Shown piece by piece: positions 36,751-45,711 of a DNA stretch of 64,000 nucleotides. Where the stretch lies: the NCBI RefSeq assembly GCF_012911025.1, contig NZ_WUEI01000011.1, positions 1-64,000 on the forward strand. Reading direction: 5' to 3'. Below the pieces are notes generated by a model. That model ran no database searches. It saw only the letters and a program-made list of their open reading frames with translations, and had not been told where the DNA came from. Both the position numbers and the translations under genes were made by a program. How positions within the stretch are numbered: the first letter of the stretch is position 1; each line of letters starts with the position of its first letter. This DNA comes from Azoarcus sp. TTM-91 (GTDB lineage: Bacteria; Pseudomonadota; Gammaproteobacteria; Burkholderiales; Rhodocyclaceae).

Positions 36751-37647
36751 TCAGGCCGGCCAGCGGCCGAAGGCCAGGGTGGCGGCCAGGATTAGGCCGT
36801 GGAGATGGGCGGCCAGGATGGTACGCCGTATCGCCGGTCCGAGGTACGCCGCTTCGTCCGCGTGTTCCAGCAGCTCGCGGCCGGCGGCGAAGGAGAACAC
36901 CAGGGTGAGCGCGGCGGCTGCCGCATGCTGTGGCAGCTGGTAGCGGGCAACCAGAGCGACCAGCCAGCCATAGGCGAAGAGCGCCACCAGCAGGTAGGCC
37001 CACTTCGCGGTGGCGGTGCCCAGCATCGTTACTAAGGTGTGCCGACGGCTGGCGACGTCCTGGCTATGGGTGGCGAAGGCGGCGATCAGCTGCTGGTTGG
37101 CCGCGAGCAGGGCGTAGGACAGGCCGGCGGCTGCCGCCAACGGACTGAAGGTGCCGCGCTGCATGAAGTCGGTGGCGAAGGCGATCAGCAGCCAGCAGGC
37201 GGCTGCCAGCGCTTCCGTGCCGCCGCGAAGCTTGGGGGACGCCGCGCGCCAGGCGCCCAGGCCGAGGACGCAGGCGGCGGCCAGCACGGGCAGCAGGGAG
37301 CCGATGCGCAGGGTCAAGCCGAAGGCCGGCAGCAAGGCCAGCGCAAGCGGCGCATAGACGCCGAACGGACGGTGCCCGAGGGCGGCTGCCATGTGCTGGT
37401 TCCGGCCGCTGTTCCCGGCGCTATCGAGCCGGCTCGGGCCGAAGTGGACCAGCCCTAAATGGGCCAGCACTACCGTCGCCACGGTCAGCGCCGTGGTAGC
37501 CGGGTCGAGGCGGTGCAGGCTGCCGAGCGCGGAAGCGAGGCCGACCAGGCAGGCAAGCAGGCTGCTGGAGAGGCGCAGCGGCAGCGTGAAGGTCGGTGGG
37601 CCGTCCTGGGCGGGTGGGGTGTCGTCGGGCTGTGGGCTTGGAGGCAT
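36751..37647 (-). CDS. Polytopic membrane protein, UbiA-like in shape
   Basis: About 298 residues, nearly all hydrophobic, with eight or nine predicted helices after a 25-residue Pro-rich tail. Size and helix number recall UbiA prenyltransferases, but the two Asp-rich motifs of that family are not present (NSGRNQHMAAAL is in the place where NDxxD would be). The function is therefore open. I start at 37647; a start 27 bases earlier would lie inside the hairpin at 37671-37698. It lies 18 bases upstream of ruvA, on the same strand. Confidence 0.6.
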   Translation of the reverse strand: MPPSPQPDDTPPAQDGPPTFTLPLRLSSSLLACLVGLASALGSLHRLDPATTALTVATVVLAHLGLVHFGPSRLDSAGNSGRNQHMAAALGHRPFGVYAPLALALLPAFGLTLRIGSLLPVLAAACVLGLGAWRAASPKLRGGTEALAAACWLLIAFATDFMQRGTFSPLAAAAGLSYALLAANQQLIAAFATHSQDVASRRHTLVTMLGTATAKWAYLLVALFAYGWLVALVARYQLPQHAAAAALTLVFSFAAGRELLEHADEAAYLGPAIRRTILAAHLHGLILAATLAFGRWPA

Positions 37648-37670
37648 GTCCGGATCCGGGAGTACCAAAG

Positions 37671-37698
37671 CCACGCGCCCGCGGTGGCGGGCGCGTGG
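37671..37698 (-). terminator. Perfect 12-base hairpin after rng
   Basis: CCACGCGCCCGC-GGTG-GCGGGCGCGTGG is a perfect inverted repeat 73 bases beyond the rng stop on the minus strand. The following T content is poor (CTTTGG), so it may act as a 3'-end stabiliser or weak terminator and also lies before the membrane-protein gene. Confidence 0.6.
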
Positions 37699-37770
37699 CC
37701 TTCTGAAAGAAGCCGAGGGGAGGGCGCTGCACGCCGCCGCTTGCCGGTCCGCGGCGTCAGCCCCGGTGCG

Positions 37771-39225
37771 TCAAAGCAGCACGATGTCGAACTGCTCCTG
37801 GGTATAACTGGCCTCTGGATGCAGCGAGATCTTCTTGCCGATGAAGTCGGACAGCATCGCCAGCGACTGGCTTTCTTCGTCAAGAAACAGGTCGATCACG
37901 TTGGGGGCTGCCAGCACCCGGAACTCGCGGGCGTTGAATTGCCGTGCTTCCCGCACCAGCTCGCGCAGGATCTCGTAGCACACGGTACGCGCGGTCTTGA
38001 CCTCGCCGCGGCCGCCGCAGGTGGGGCAGGATTCGCACAGCAGATGGGCCAGCGACTCGCGGGTGCGCTTGCGTGTCATCTCCACCAGGCCGAGGGCGGT
38101 GAAGCCGTTGATGCTCATCTTGGTGTGGTCGCGTGCCAGCGCCTTGCGGAACTCCTCCAGCACCATGTCCCGGTGCTCGGGAGTTTCCATGTCGATGAAG
38201 TCGATGATGATGATGCCGCCTAGGTTGCGCAGCCGCAGCTGGCGGGCGATGGCCTGGCTGGCTTCCAGGTTGGTCTTGAATATGGTGTCGTCGAAGTTGC
38301 GTGCGCCGACGAAGCCGCCGGTGTTCACATCCACCGTGGTCATCGCCTCGGTCTGGTCGATGATCAGGTAGCCGCCGGACTTCAGTTCCACGCGGCGGGC
38401 AAGTGCCTTCTGAATTTCGTCCTCGACGTTGAAGAGGTCGAACAGCGGCCGTTCGCCGGAGTAGTGTTCCAGCAGTGGAAGCACCTTGGGGCTGTAGAGC
38501 GCGGCGAAGGCACTGAGCTTCTGGAAGTTCTCCCGCGAGTCGATGACGATGCGTGAGGTCTCCTCGTCCACCAGGTCGCGCAGCACCCGGTGGCCCAGCC
38601 CGAGATCCTCGTGAAGGAGGCAGGGCGGCGCCGCGCCGGTGGCCCGGTTGCGGATTTCCCCCCACAGCTTGCGCAGGTAGCCGATGTCGGCGGCGAGTTC
38701 CTCGTCGGAGGCGGATTCGGCCATGGTGCGGACGATGAAGCCGCCGGGCTCGTCTTCCGGCACCAGGCGGGTCAGGCGCTCGCGCAGGGCTTCACGCTCG
38801 GCTTCATCTTCGATGCGCTGGGAAATGCCGATGTGCTTTTCCTGCGGCAGGTAGACCAGTAGCCGGCCGGCGATGCTGATCTGGGTGGACAGCCGCGCGC
38901 CCTTGGTGCCTATCGGGTCCTTCAGCACCTGCACCAGCAGGGTCTGGCCCTCGGTGAGGATCTTCTCGATCGGCCGTGCCGCCTCGCCGTTCTGGCGGTC
39001 GCTCCAGATGTCGGCCACATGAAGGAAGGCTGTGCGTTCCAGGCCGACGTCGATGAAGGCGGACTGCATGCCGGGCAGCACACGCACCACCCGGCCAGTG
39101 TAGATGTTGCCGACGATGCCGCGGTTGGCGGTGCGTTCGACGTGCAGTTCCTGGACGACGCCCTGTTCGATGATGGCGACCCGCGTCTCCTGCGGGGTGA
39201 AATTGATCAGGAATTCGATGCTCAT
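37771..39225 (-). CDS. rng: Ribonuclease G
   Basis: A 484-residue endoribonuclease for 16S rRNA 5'-end maturation and mRNA decay. It has the N-terminal S1 domain (about 38-128: GNIYTGRVVRVLPGMQSAFI), the DNase I-like catalytic domain with metal-binding Asp in VDVNTGGFVG and IIIDFIDME, and the zinc-link CESCPTCGGRG. Length identifies RNase G, not the longer RNase E. It follows maf, as in other betaproteobacteria. Confidence 0.97.
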   Translation of the reverse strand: MSIEFLINFTPQETRVAIIEQGVVQELHVERTANRGIVGNIYTGRVVRVLPGMQSAFIDVGLERTAFLHVADIWSDRQNGEAARPIEKILTEGQTLLVQVLKDPIGTKGARLSTQISIAGRLLVYLPQEKHIGISQRIEDEAEREALRERLTRLVPEDEPGGFIVRTMAESASDEELAADIGYLRKLWGEIRNRATGAAPPCLLHEDLGLGHRVLRDLVDEETSRIVIDSRENFQKLSAFAALYSPKVLPLLEHYSGERPLFDLFNVEDEIQKALARRVELKSGGYLIIDQTEAMTTVDVNTGGFVGARNFDDTIFKTNLEASQAIARQLRLRNLGGIIIIDFIDMETPEHRDMVLEEFRKALARDHTKMSINGFTALGLVEMTRKRTRESLAHLLCESCPTCGGRGEVKTARTVCYEILRELVREARQFNAREFRVLAAPNVIDLFLDEESQSLAMLSDFIGKKISLHPEASYTQEQFDIVLL

Positions 39226-39346
39226 GGCGTGGCTGGTAATGGGAAATGCGCAATGACAGGCAATACGTCAGCCATTGCGCATGGCTCATCGCCGGCAGCC
39301 GGCGGCAGGGAAGGCTGGCGCCATGCCCGGCGCCGGGGGCTCGGCG

Positions 39347-39970
39347 CTAGAGCGCGTAGCCGAAACCCTCCTCCAGCAGTTGCGCGGTTTCGAACAGCGG
39401 CAGCCCCATGATGGAGGAATAGCTGCCGCGTATCTCCTGGATGAAGATCGCCGCCTTGCCCTGGATGCCGTAGGCGCCGGCCTTGTCCATCGGCTCGCCG
39501 GTGAGCACGTAGTGGCGGATGTCGTCTGCGCTGAGGGTGCGGAAGCGGACATCGCTTACCGACAGGCTGCTGCGGATGTGGGTGCCGTCGCTGATGGCGA
39601 TGGCGGTGAGCACCCGGTGGCTGCGGCCGGAGAGGCGGCCCAGGATGGCGCGGGCTTCCGCCATGTCGCGTGGCTTGCCGATGATCTCCCCGTCCAGTTC
39701 CAGCGTGGTGTCGGCGGCGAGGACCGGGCGGCGCGGCAGTTTGCGCCAATGCACACGGCGCCAGCCGGCTTCCGCCTTGGTCAGGGCGATGCGTTCGACG
39801 TAGTGCTCGACGGCTTCGTCGGGGAGCGGGGTTTCATCGACGTCGGCGTCGTCGCCCCGCTCGCCGCCGCGAAAGGTCAGGACTTCGAAGTGCACGCCGA
39901 TCTGGCGCAACAGTTCCCGGCGTCGGGGGCTGGTGGAGGCGAGATAGATGCGAGGCGGGCTGGACGGCAT
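39347..39970 (-). CDS. maf: Maf-family nucleotide pyrophosphatase
   Basis: About 207 residues. The family begins YLASTSPRRRELL; VLAADTTLELDGEIIGKP with the catalytic Asp, and KAGAYGIQGKAAIFI and SYSSIMGLPLFE complete the fold. Maf proteins hydrolyse non-canonical or canonical nucleoside triphosphates (dTTP/UTP in the YhdE subfamily). I start at MPSSPPR; a start 27 bases upstream is open. It lies between def and rng. Confidence 0.95.
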   Translation of the reverse strand: MPSSPPRIYLASTSPRRRELLRQIGVHFEVLTFRGGERGDDADVDETPLPDEAVEHYVERIALTKAEAGWRRVHWRKLPRRPVLAADTTLELDGEIIGKPRDMAEARAILGRLSGRSHRVLTAIAISDGTHIRSSLSVSDVRFRTLSADDIRHYVLTGEPMDKAGAYGIQGKAAIFIQEIRGSYSSIMGLPLFETAQLLEEGFGYAL

Positions 39971-40085
39971 GGCGGCGCGCAATGCGGGAATGGTCACGCA
40001 TTCTAACCGCAGCTGCGCCGGCGCCGCTTTCCCAGGGCATCACTCCGCGGCATGGCTGGGCGCGATCCGCCCGCCGGCGCGGCGA

Positions 40086-40616
40086 TCAGACCTCGTCGTC
40101 GGGGGGCGTGGCGGAGAGTTCGTCAGCGAAGCCGAAGCGGCTGAAATCCCTGATCCGGGCAGGGTAAAGGATGCCGTCGAGGTGGTCGCACTCATGCTGA
40201 ACCACCCGCGCATGGAAATCCTCCACCTCGCGGGCGATGGCCTGGCCTTCGATGTCGAAACCGCGGTAGCGCAGGCGGCGGTGCCGGGGCACCCAGCCGC
40301 GCAGGCCGGGCACGGACAGGCAACCCTCCCAGCCTTCAACCAGTTCCTCCGACAAGGGCTCCAGCACCGGGTTGGCCAGGATGGTGAACGGCACCGCCGG
40401 TGCGTCCGGATAGCGCTCGTTGTGCTCGAAGCCGAAGATCACCAGGCGCAGATCCACGCCGATCTGCGGCGCCGCCAGGCCGACGCCGCCGGCCGCGTGC
40501 ATGGTTTCCAGCATGTCGGTGAGTAGCTCGCGGAGTTCGGCGGTGCCGAAGGTGGTGACGGGGCGGGCAATGCGGGAAAGGCGCGGATCACCCATGCGGA
40601 GGATGCTGCGGATCAT
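40086..40616 (-). CDS. def: Peptide deformylase
   Basis: 176 residues; removes the formyl group from nascent peptides. The three motifs are intact: [19 protein letters not shown] with metal ligand Cys99, and QHECDHLDG with His141, Glu142, His145. It lies three bases after rlmH and 115 bases before maf. Another copy beside fmt is expected elsewhere in the genome, so this is probably a paralogue. Confidence 0.95.
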   Translation of the reverse strand: MIRSILRMGDPRLSRIARPVTTFGTAELRELLTDMLETMHAAGGVGLAAPQIGVDLRLVIFGFEHNERYPDAPAVPFTILANPVLEPLSEELVEGWEGCLSVPGLRGWVPRHRRLRYRGFDIEGQAIAREVEDFHARVVQHECDHLDGILYPARIRDFSRFGFADELSATPPDDEV

Positions 40617-40619
40617 GGC

Positions 40620-41090
40620 CTACTCGCGGTGGTAGGGGTGGTTGCGCAGCACCGTCCAGGCGCGGTAGAGCGCTTCGGCCAGCAGCGGGCGGACCAGGGC
40701 GTGCGGCAGCGTGAGGCTGGAGAGGCGCAGGGTTTCCGCCGCGGTGCGTTTCAGTTCAGGGGAGAGGCCGTCCGGACCGCCGACGATGAAGGCGACGTCT
40801 TCGCCGCCGCTCTGCCACCCTTCGAGGCGACCGGCGAGTTCGCGGGTGCTGAGATCGCCGCCGCGCTCGTCGAGGATGACGCGCCGGCAGCGGGCTGGCA
40901 GCGCGGCCTCGATGCGGCTGGCTTCGGCGGTCATCATGGCTTCCACCGTCTTGCCGGTGGTACGGGCTTCCGCCTTCACTTCGATGAGTTGCAGGGGCAG
41001 TTCGCGGGGCATGCGCCGGGCGAACTCCTCGAAGCCGGCATCCACCCATGCCGGCATGCGGTTGCCGACGGCCACGACCAGTAGTTTCAA
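40620..41090 (-). CDS. rlmH: 23S rRNA (pseudouridine1915-N3)-methyltransferase RlmH
   Basis: 156 residues of the SPOUT class. It begins [12 protein letters not shown] and ends with [14 protein letters not shown] and [20 protein letters not shown] and the RNHPYHR(E) tail typical of RlmH. The start is a TTG (complement 41088-41090), preceded by GGGGAG at five bases. It starts one base after the rsfS stop. Methylates Psi1915 in 23S rRNA helix 69. Confidence 0.96.
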   Translation of the reverse strand: MKLLVVAVGNRMPAWVDAGFEEFARRMPRELPLQLIEVKAEARTTGKTVEAMMTAEASRIEAALPARCRRVILDERGGDLSTRELAGRLEGWQSGGEDVAFIVGGPDGLSPELKRTAAETLRLSSLTLPHALVRPLLAEALYRAWTVLRNHPYHRE

Positions 41091-41091
41091 C

Positions 41092-41463
41092 TTACTCCCC
41101 GCGGGCGCGGGTAGGTTCTCCCGCCTTGCGGCGGCCGGGGGCGCCATTGGCCCACAGTTCTTCCAGGTTGTAGTAGCTGCGGATGGCGGGCTGCATGATG
41201 TGGACGACGATGTCGCCCAGGTCCACCAGCACCCATTCACCGCTGTCCTCGCCCTCGACGCTCACGACTTCGCCGCCGGCGGCCTTGACCTTGTCCTGCA
41301 CGCTGCGCGACAGCGCCCGGGTCTGGCGCCCGGAATCGGCGCTGGCGACGACGATGCGGTCGAACAGCGCGGTGAGCTTGGAGGTGTCGATGACTTCGAT
41401 GTCGCGTGCCTTGATGTCTTCCAGGGCGGACACGACGGTTTGCTGCAGTTGGGGGATATCCAT
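41092..41463 (-). CDS. rsfS: Ribosomal silencing factor RsfS
   Basis: 123 residues; binds L14 and blocks subunit joining under starvation. The core [36 protein letters not shown] and [20 protein letters not shown] are characteristic. I use the ATG at 41461-41463; a TTG nine bases earlier overlaps the nadD stop. Coupled to nadD and rlmH as in most proteobacteria. Confidence 0.97.
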   Translation of the reverse strand: MDIPQLQQTVVSALEDIKARDIEVIDTSKLTALFDRIVVASADSGRQTRALSRSVQDKVKAAGGEVVSVEGEDSGEWVLVDLGDIVVHIMQPAIRSYYNLEELWANGAPGRRKAGEPTRARGE

Positions 41464-41468
41464 GCGGT

Positions 41469-42140
41469 TCAACGGTAGAGGTGGTGCAGCCCAATATAGT
41501 CGAGAACGGAATCGGGCAGCAAATAGCGGGCACTGGCGCCGGCGTGCAGCAAATCCCGCACCAGAGAGGCGGAAATGGCCAGCGGCGTCATGTCGAAGGG
41601 GATCACCTTGCCGGCCGGCATATCGAGTTTCATCGGGGCACGGGTGATGCGGTTGCGGCAGGCTTCGTCCAGTTCAGGGGACAGGGCGGCGGGCCAGCGC
41701 CGCTCATGCGGCGAGTGCCCCGGCCGGTTGGCGACGGCGATGTGGGCGAGTTCGAACAGTGCCTCCCAGCGATGCCAGCCTGGCAGGCCGGCAAAGGCGT
41801 CGGCGCCGAGGATAAGCACCAGGGGACGGTCGGGACCGAGTTCCGCCCGCAGCCGTTCCAGCGTGGGCACGGTATAGCTCGGACGGGGTTCGCGCACTTC
41901 GCTGTCGTCCACTTCCAGCGCGGGATTGCCGGCGGCGGCCAGGCGCGCCATCGCCAGCCTGTCTTCGGCGGTGGAGCCGGGCTTGCCGCGGTGGGGCGGC
42001 TGGCCGGCGGGAATCAGCCGGACCTTCTCCAGGCCCAGCGCTTCGCGCGCTTCTTCCGCCAGCCGCAGGTGGCCGAGGTGGATGGGGTCGAAGGTGCCGC
42101 CCAGCAGTCCCAGCGGTCCGGTGTCAGCGGGGGAGGACAT
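41469..42140 (-). CDS. nadD: Nicotinate-nucleotide adenylyltransferase
   Basis: 223 residues; adenylates nicotinate mononucleotide in NAD synthesis. The nucleotidyltransferase motif GGTFDPIHLGHL and the terminal ISASLVRDLL are intact. It overlaps the preceding BPSS1780-like gene by 17 bases and leads the nadD-rsfS-rlmH set. Confidence 0.97.
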   Translation of the reverse strand: MSSPADTGPLGLLGGTFDPIHLGHLRLAEEAREALGLEKVRLIPAGQPPHRGKPGSTAEDRLAMARLAAAGNPALEVDDSEVREPRPSYTVPTLERLRAELGPDRPLVLILGADAFAGLPGWHRWEALFELAHIAVANRPGHSPHERRWPAALSPELDEACRNRITRAPMKLDMPAGKVIPFDMTPLAISASLVRDLLHAGASARYLLPDSVLDYIGLHHLYR

Positions 42141-42891
42141 CGGGAGGCAGGCCGAAGACGTCCCGCGCGTTGATGTAGAAGCTGGCGAACACGACGGGGA
42201 TCATGATCAGTGGCAGCGGGATGGACAGCATGCCGGCCAGCGAGGGCGAGATCAGCCCGATCACACCCAGCAGGATGCCGGGGATCAAGGCCCCGAACAC
42301 CATCAGCGCGATGCCGAAGGCGAGGAAGGGGCGCCAGTTGCGCAGGCAGGCGTAGAAGCTGAAGAACAGCGCCTTGGTCGGCGGCAGTTTCCACCAGCCG
42401 GCGAGGATGGGGGCGAACCAGTAAGCCATCATCACCGGGGTGGACAGCGCGATGGCGAGCAGCAGGGCGCCGGTGATGCGTGGATCGGCGGAGGCGCTGT
42501 CCTCTACCCGGTTGCCCGTCATCACCTTCAGCAGGATGCCGCCGTCTATCAACGTGGTGAGCATCAGCACCAACAGGCTGGCGCCGAGGTAGAGGCCGCC
42601 GATGGTGAGCAGGGCCTGCGCATTGCCCTTGAAGCCGGAGAAGAGGATGTCCGGTCCCACCTTGCGGCCGTTATCCACCGCGCGACAGCCGTTCAGGACG
42701 CCCAGGGAGAGAATGGGCATCATCAGCGAGGCCACCGGCTGGCCGATGAAGGGCACGACGCTCACCAGTACCAGCACCAGCAGATAGCCAAAGGCGAGGA
42801 AGGTGAGCAGCGCCGGGCTGCGCCGCCACAAGGCGAAGCCTTCTTTCAGCCAGGACCAGCCGCGGTGGGTGGGAAGTTGTTGCGCTTGCAT
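42124..42891 (-). CDS. BPSS1780-like membrane protein
   Basis: 255 residues with six or seven predicted membrane helices after a soluble N-terminus (WSWLKEGFALWRRSPALL). The order GWLKxGFxLWRRxP followed by a glycine/valine-rich pair of helices and FWFAPIL fits the BPSS1780 family of betaproteobacterial integral membrane proteins. Its paralogue lies 9 bases upstream. No function is known. Confidence 0.65.
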   Translation of the reverse strand: MQAQQLPTHRGWSWLKEGFALWRRSPALLTFLAFGYLLVLVLVSVVPFIGQPVASLMMPILSLGVLNGCRAVDNGRKVGPDILFSGFKGNAQALLTIGGLYLGASLLVLMLTTLIDGGILLKVMTGNRVEDSASADPRITGALLLAIALSTPVMMAYWFAPILAGWWKLPPTKALFFSFYACLRNWRPFLAFGIALMVFGALIPGILLGVIGLISPSLAGMLSIPLPLIMIPVVFASFYINARDVFGLPPDVLPR

Positions 42892-42900
42892 GGAAGGTCT

Positions 42901-43674
42901 TCAGTCGGTTTGAGCGGCGGGCAGGGCGGGGCGTGGCGAGAACAGGTCGCGCCAGGCGGCGAGCTGGGCGCCGGCGATGACGGGAACGAGCACGAACATG
43001 CCCAGGCCGGCCGGGATCATCGCGACCCACACCAGCACATAGAGCATGACGGCGAAGATGATGAAGGTGAGCAGGCTGCCGAAACAGGCCTGGGCAGAGA
43101 GCTTCATCGCATCGAGCGGAGCCACGTCCTGCAGCATGACCAGAGCGGGGGCGAACCACAGCGCCATCATCAGCATGATCCACAGTACGGTGAATACCAG
43201 CATGCCGAACATCACGCCGCCGGTGGCCAGCCCCACGCCGGTGAAGGCACCGACGATGGCCCCGGTGAGCACGGCGCTGCCGCCAATGGCGGCAGCGATC
43301 AGCGCAGCGAAAAGCACGCCCAGCAGGTGGAAGGCGCCGACCAGCAGCAGGTTGCCGGCATGCCGGCGCAGGCCGTCGAACAGGTGATCGACCCGCAGCA
43401 CTTCACCGCTTTCCACCCGCCGGGCGCTGGCGACCATGCCGGCCGCCAGCAGCGGAAAGGCGACCGGCACCGCCGCCCAGCCCAGCACCGGTACCACGCC
43501 CAGCGCCAGCAGGATGAGGATGAGCACCAGGGTCTGCAACAGCCAGGTCGTGGGCGAGCGCAGGAACAGCTTCCAGCCGGTGGTCAGCCAGCGCAGGGCG
43601 TCGCCCGGCATGGCCGGCGATATCTCGGGCAGAACGTGGCGGTGGGGGTGGAGCGGAGGTTCTGGGGTGCTCAT
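42901..43674 (-). CDS. BPSS1780-like membrane protein, paralogue
   Basis: 257 residues, similar in plan to the next protein: a short N-terminus (DALRWLTTGWKLFLRSPTTW) followed by about six helices (LLQTLVLILILLALGVVPVL, MLVFTVLWIMLMMALWFAPA). Starts at MSTPEPP. The pair is adjacent on the same strand and probably arose by duplication. No function is known. Confidence 0.65.
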   Translation of the reverse strand: MSTPEPPLHPHRHVLPEISPAMPGDALRWLTTGWKLFLRSPTTWLLQTLVLILILLALGVVPVLGWAAVPVAFPLLAAGMVASARRVESGEVLRVDHLFDGLRRHAGNLLLVGAFHLLGVLFAALIAAAIGGSAVLTGAIVGAFTGVGLATGGVMFGMLVFTVLWIMLMMALWFAPALVMLQDVAPLDAMKLSAQACFGSLLTFIIFAVMLYVLVWVAMIPAGLGMFVLVPVIAGAQLAAWRDLFSPRPALPAAQTD

Positions 43675-43783
43675 CGGGGATGTCGGCAGGATTCGGTATC
43701 GTCGGCCGAGGTTGCGTGCGCATGCAGCCACGCTGGCGGGGTATGCCGACGGTGGCCGATGCTAGCCGATGGCAGGGGGGAGT

Positions 43784-44728
43784 TCAAACTTCGGGTAGCG
43801 CGGGGTGGGCGACGATGCGACGGCGCAGGATGTCGCGGTACTCGTCCGGATTCTTCACCAGCACCATTTCGCCCTGCCGCGGCAGATGGAGATCGGCGGC
43901 GCGGGAGAGCCAGAAGCGCAGCGCCGCCGCCCGCAGCATCGCTGGCCATGCCTGGCGCTCCGCGGCGGTGAAGGGGCGCTCCGCATGGTAGGCGGCGAGC
44001 AGGGCGGCGCAGCGGGCAGCATCGAGCTCGCCGCCGGGCGTGGCGCACCAGTCGTTAACGGTGACGGCGACGTCGAACAGCAGGCTGTCGTGGCCGGAGA
44101 AATAGAAGTCGATGACGCCGCCGATGTGGTCGCCGTCCCACAGCACATTGTCGCGGAAGAGGTCGGCGTGGATGGCGCCGGCCGGAAGCGCGGCGCTGTC
44201 CACTTGGGCCTGGAAGGCGAGCTCCGCATCCAGTAGGGCTTGCTCCTCGGCGGGCAGGAAGCTGCGCACCTCGGCGGCAGTGGCAGTGCGCCACGCCGGT
44301 CCGCGCGGGTTGTCCTGGCGACGCCCATAGGACTGTCCCGCCAGGTGCAGGCCGGCCAGCATGGCGCCCACGCGGGCGCAGTGCTGCTCGCCGGGCGCCA
44401 TCACGGATTGGCCTGCCAGGCGCATCACCAGCACCGCCGGTTTGCCTTCCAGGGTGCCCAGGTACTCGTTGTCCCTGTCGGCGATGGGCGCCGGTACCGG
44501 CAGGCCGTGGCGGGCGAGGTGGGCCATCAGGTGCAGGTAGTAGGGGAGTTCGGCGCGCGGGATGGCTTCGAACAGCGTCAGCACATAACGGCCCAGTGTG
44601 GTGGTGACGAAGAAGTTGCTGTTCTGTACGCCGGCGGCAATGCCCTTCAGCTCGACCAGGCGGCCGATCGCATAGCCGCGCAGCCATGCAGCGAGGGTCG
44701 ATTCGGGAAGGGGGGTGAAGACGGACAT
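43784..44728 (-). CDS. thrB: Homoserine kinase (ThrB type II, aminoglycoside-kinase fold)
   Basis: 314 residues of the type found in beta- and gammaproteobacteria that is unrelated to GHMP kinases. KGIAAGVQNSNFFVTTT, the catalytic AIHADLFRDNVLWDGD and IDFYFSGHD are family features. Phosphorylates homoserine in threonine synthesis. It lies beside DUF2782 and polA as in other betaproteobacteria. Confidence 0.94.
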   Translation of the reverse strand: MSVFTPLPESTLAAWLRGYAIGRLVELKGIAAGVQNSNFFVTTTLGRYVLTLFEAIPRAELPYYLHLMAHLARHGLPVPAPIADRDNEYLGTLEGKPAVLVMRLAGQSVMAPGEQHCARVGAMLAGLHLAGQSYGRRQDNPRGPAWRTATAAEVRSFLPAEEQALLDAELAFQAQVDSAALPAGAIHADLFRDNVLWDGDHIGGVIDFYFSGHDSLLFDVAVTVNDWCATPGGELDAARCAALLAAYHAERPFTAAERQAWPAMLRAAALRFWLSRAADLHLPRQGEMVLVKNPDEYRDILRRRIVAHPALPEV

Positions 44729-44748
44729 CGGCGTGTTCCGGGAGCGGG

Positions 44749-45267
44749 CTAAGGCAAGGGGCGCCCCAGCGCCGCGGCGACGGCGCCCCAGGCGGCGATC
44801 TTTTCAGTCAGGCTGCGCGCAGCATGGGCTGGGCTGGTGGAAGGCAGGCGCATGAACTGCAGTGGAGCCAGTCCTGCTGGCAGCTGCACATGGCGGCGGA
44901 ACGCGGCCTCGGCCGCGCTGCCGTTGAAGAACACGTGGCGGATTCCGCTGCAGATGGCGAGCAGGCCGGGGAGGTCGTTGGCGATCACGCTGGCGGGCGT
45001 GATGGCGCTATCCAGGCTGCCGGGGCGCTCGCAGTGGGCGATGACGTCCCATAGCGCGACGCCGGCGTCTTGCAGCCGGTGCAGGCGGTCAGCGTAGGGA
45101 AGCTGCGGGCCGGCTCCCAGCAGCGTACCCATGATGGGCCAGAAGGCGTTGCGCGGATGGGCGTAATACTGGCCGGCGCTCAGCGAGGCCACGCCGGGCA
45201 TGCTGCCGAGCACGAGCACGCGGGCATCTTCGCGGAAAACCGGAGGGAAGCTGCTGACGATGAACAT
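44749..45267 (-). CDS. Uracil-DNA-glycosylase-fold DNA glycosylase (hypoxanthine type)
   Basis: 172 residues. VLGSMPGVASLSAGQYYAHP followed by RNAFWPIM is the marker of the small UDG-fold family 6 enzymes that remove deaminated bases (hypoxanthine from DNA). The C-terminal LPSTSPAHA carries the second substrate loop. The motif differs from classic UDGs, so the substrate (inosine rather than uracil) is an inference from family. Confidence 0.8.
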   Translation of the reverse strand: MFIVSSFPPVFREDARVLVLGSMPGVASLSAGQYYAHPRNAFWPIMGTLLGAGPQLPYADRLHRLQDAGVALWDVIAHCERPGSLDSAITPASVIANDLPGLLAICSGIRHVFFNGSAAEAAFRRHVQLPAGLAPLQFMRLPSTSPAHAARSLTEKIAAWGAVAAALGRPLP

Positions 45268-45324
45268 GAGGCGGGCCGGCGCGGCGGAATCCGCCGGCCC
45301 GGGGATGAAGGCCGGCGGAATGCC

Positions 45325-45651
45325 TTACCAGGACTTGATGACCCACATCGGCACGGACAGCGTAGGTGCGGTGTCGTCGCGCACCATCTGGCCGTTGCCT
45401 TCCTTGTCCACCAGGTAATACGGCACGCCGTGAGGGGGCGTGACCTTGACCATGTAGAGCTTGCCGCGGACGCGGTACTCGGTGACGGTGTCTTCGCCCT
45501 GCTTCAGGATGGTGACCTGGGGCTCGTCGGCGCCGTCGGTCATGCCCGGCGGCGGCGGGGGCGGTTCGGGGATGGGTTCCAGGTTGGGCGGTTGTTGAGC
45601 GCAGACCGGGAAGGCTGCGGCAGCCAGCACGGCGATGAAGAGGCGGCGCAT
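45325..45651 (-). CDS. DUF2782 secreted protein
   Basis: 108 residues with a signal peptide (about 1-18, cleaved at VCAQ), a Pro-rich linker (IPEPPPPPPG) and a compact beta domain (VTILKQGEDTVTEYRVRGKL, then VPYYLVDKEGNG). The plan fits DUF2782, frequent beside thrB and polA. Function unknown. Confidence 0.8.
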   Translation of the reverse strand: MRRLFIAVLAAAAFPVCAQQPPNLEPIPEPPPPPPGMTDGADEPQVTILKQGEDTVTEYRVRGKLYMVKVTPPHGVPYYLVDKEGNGQMVRDDTAPTLSVPMWVIKSW

Positions 45652-45711
45652 GGTGTTCTCCTGTATGTCGGCCGATTCTAGCAGAGCGGGTTCAGCGGCT
45701 TTCCGCCCGGC

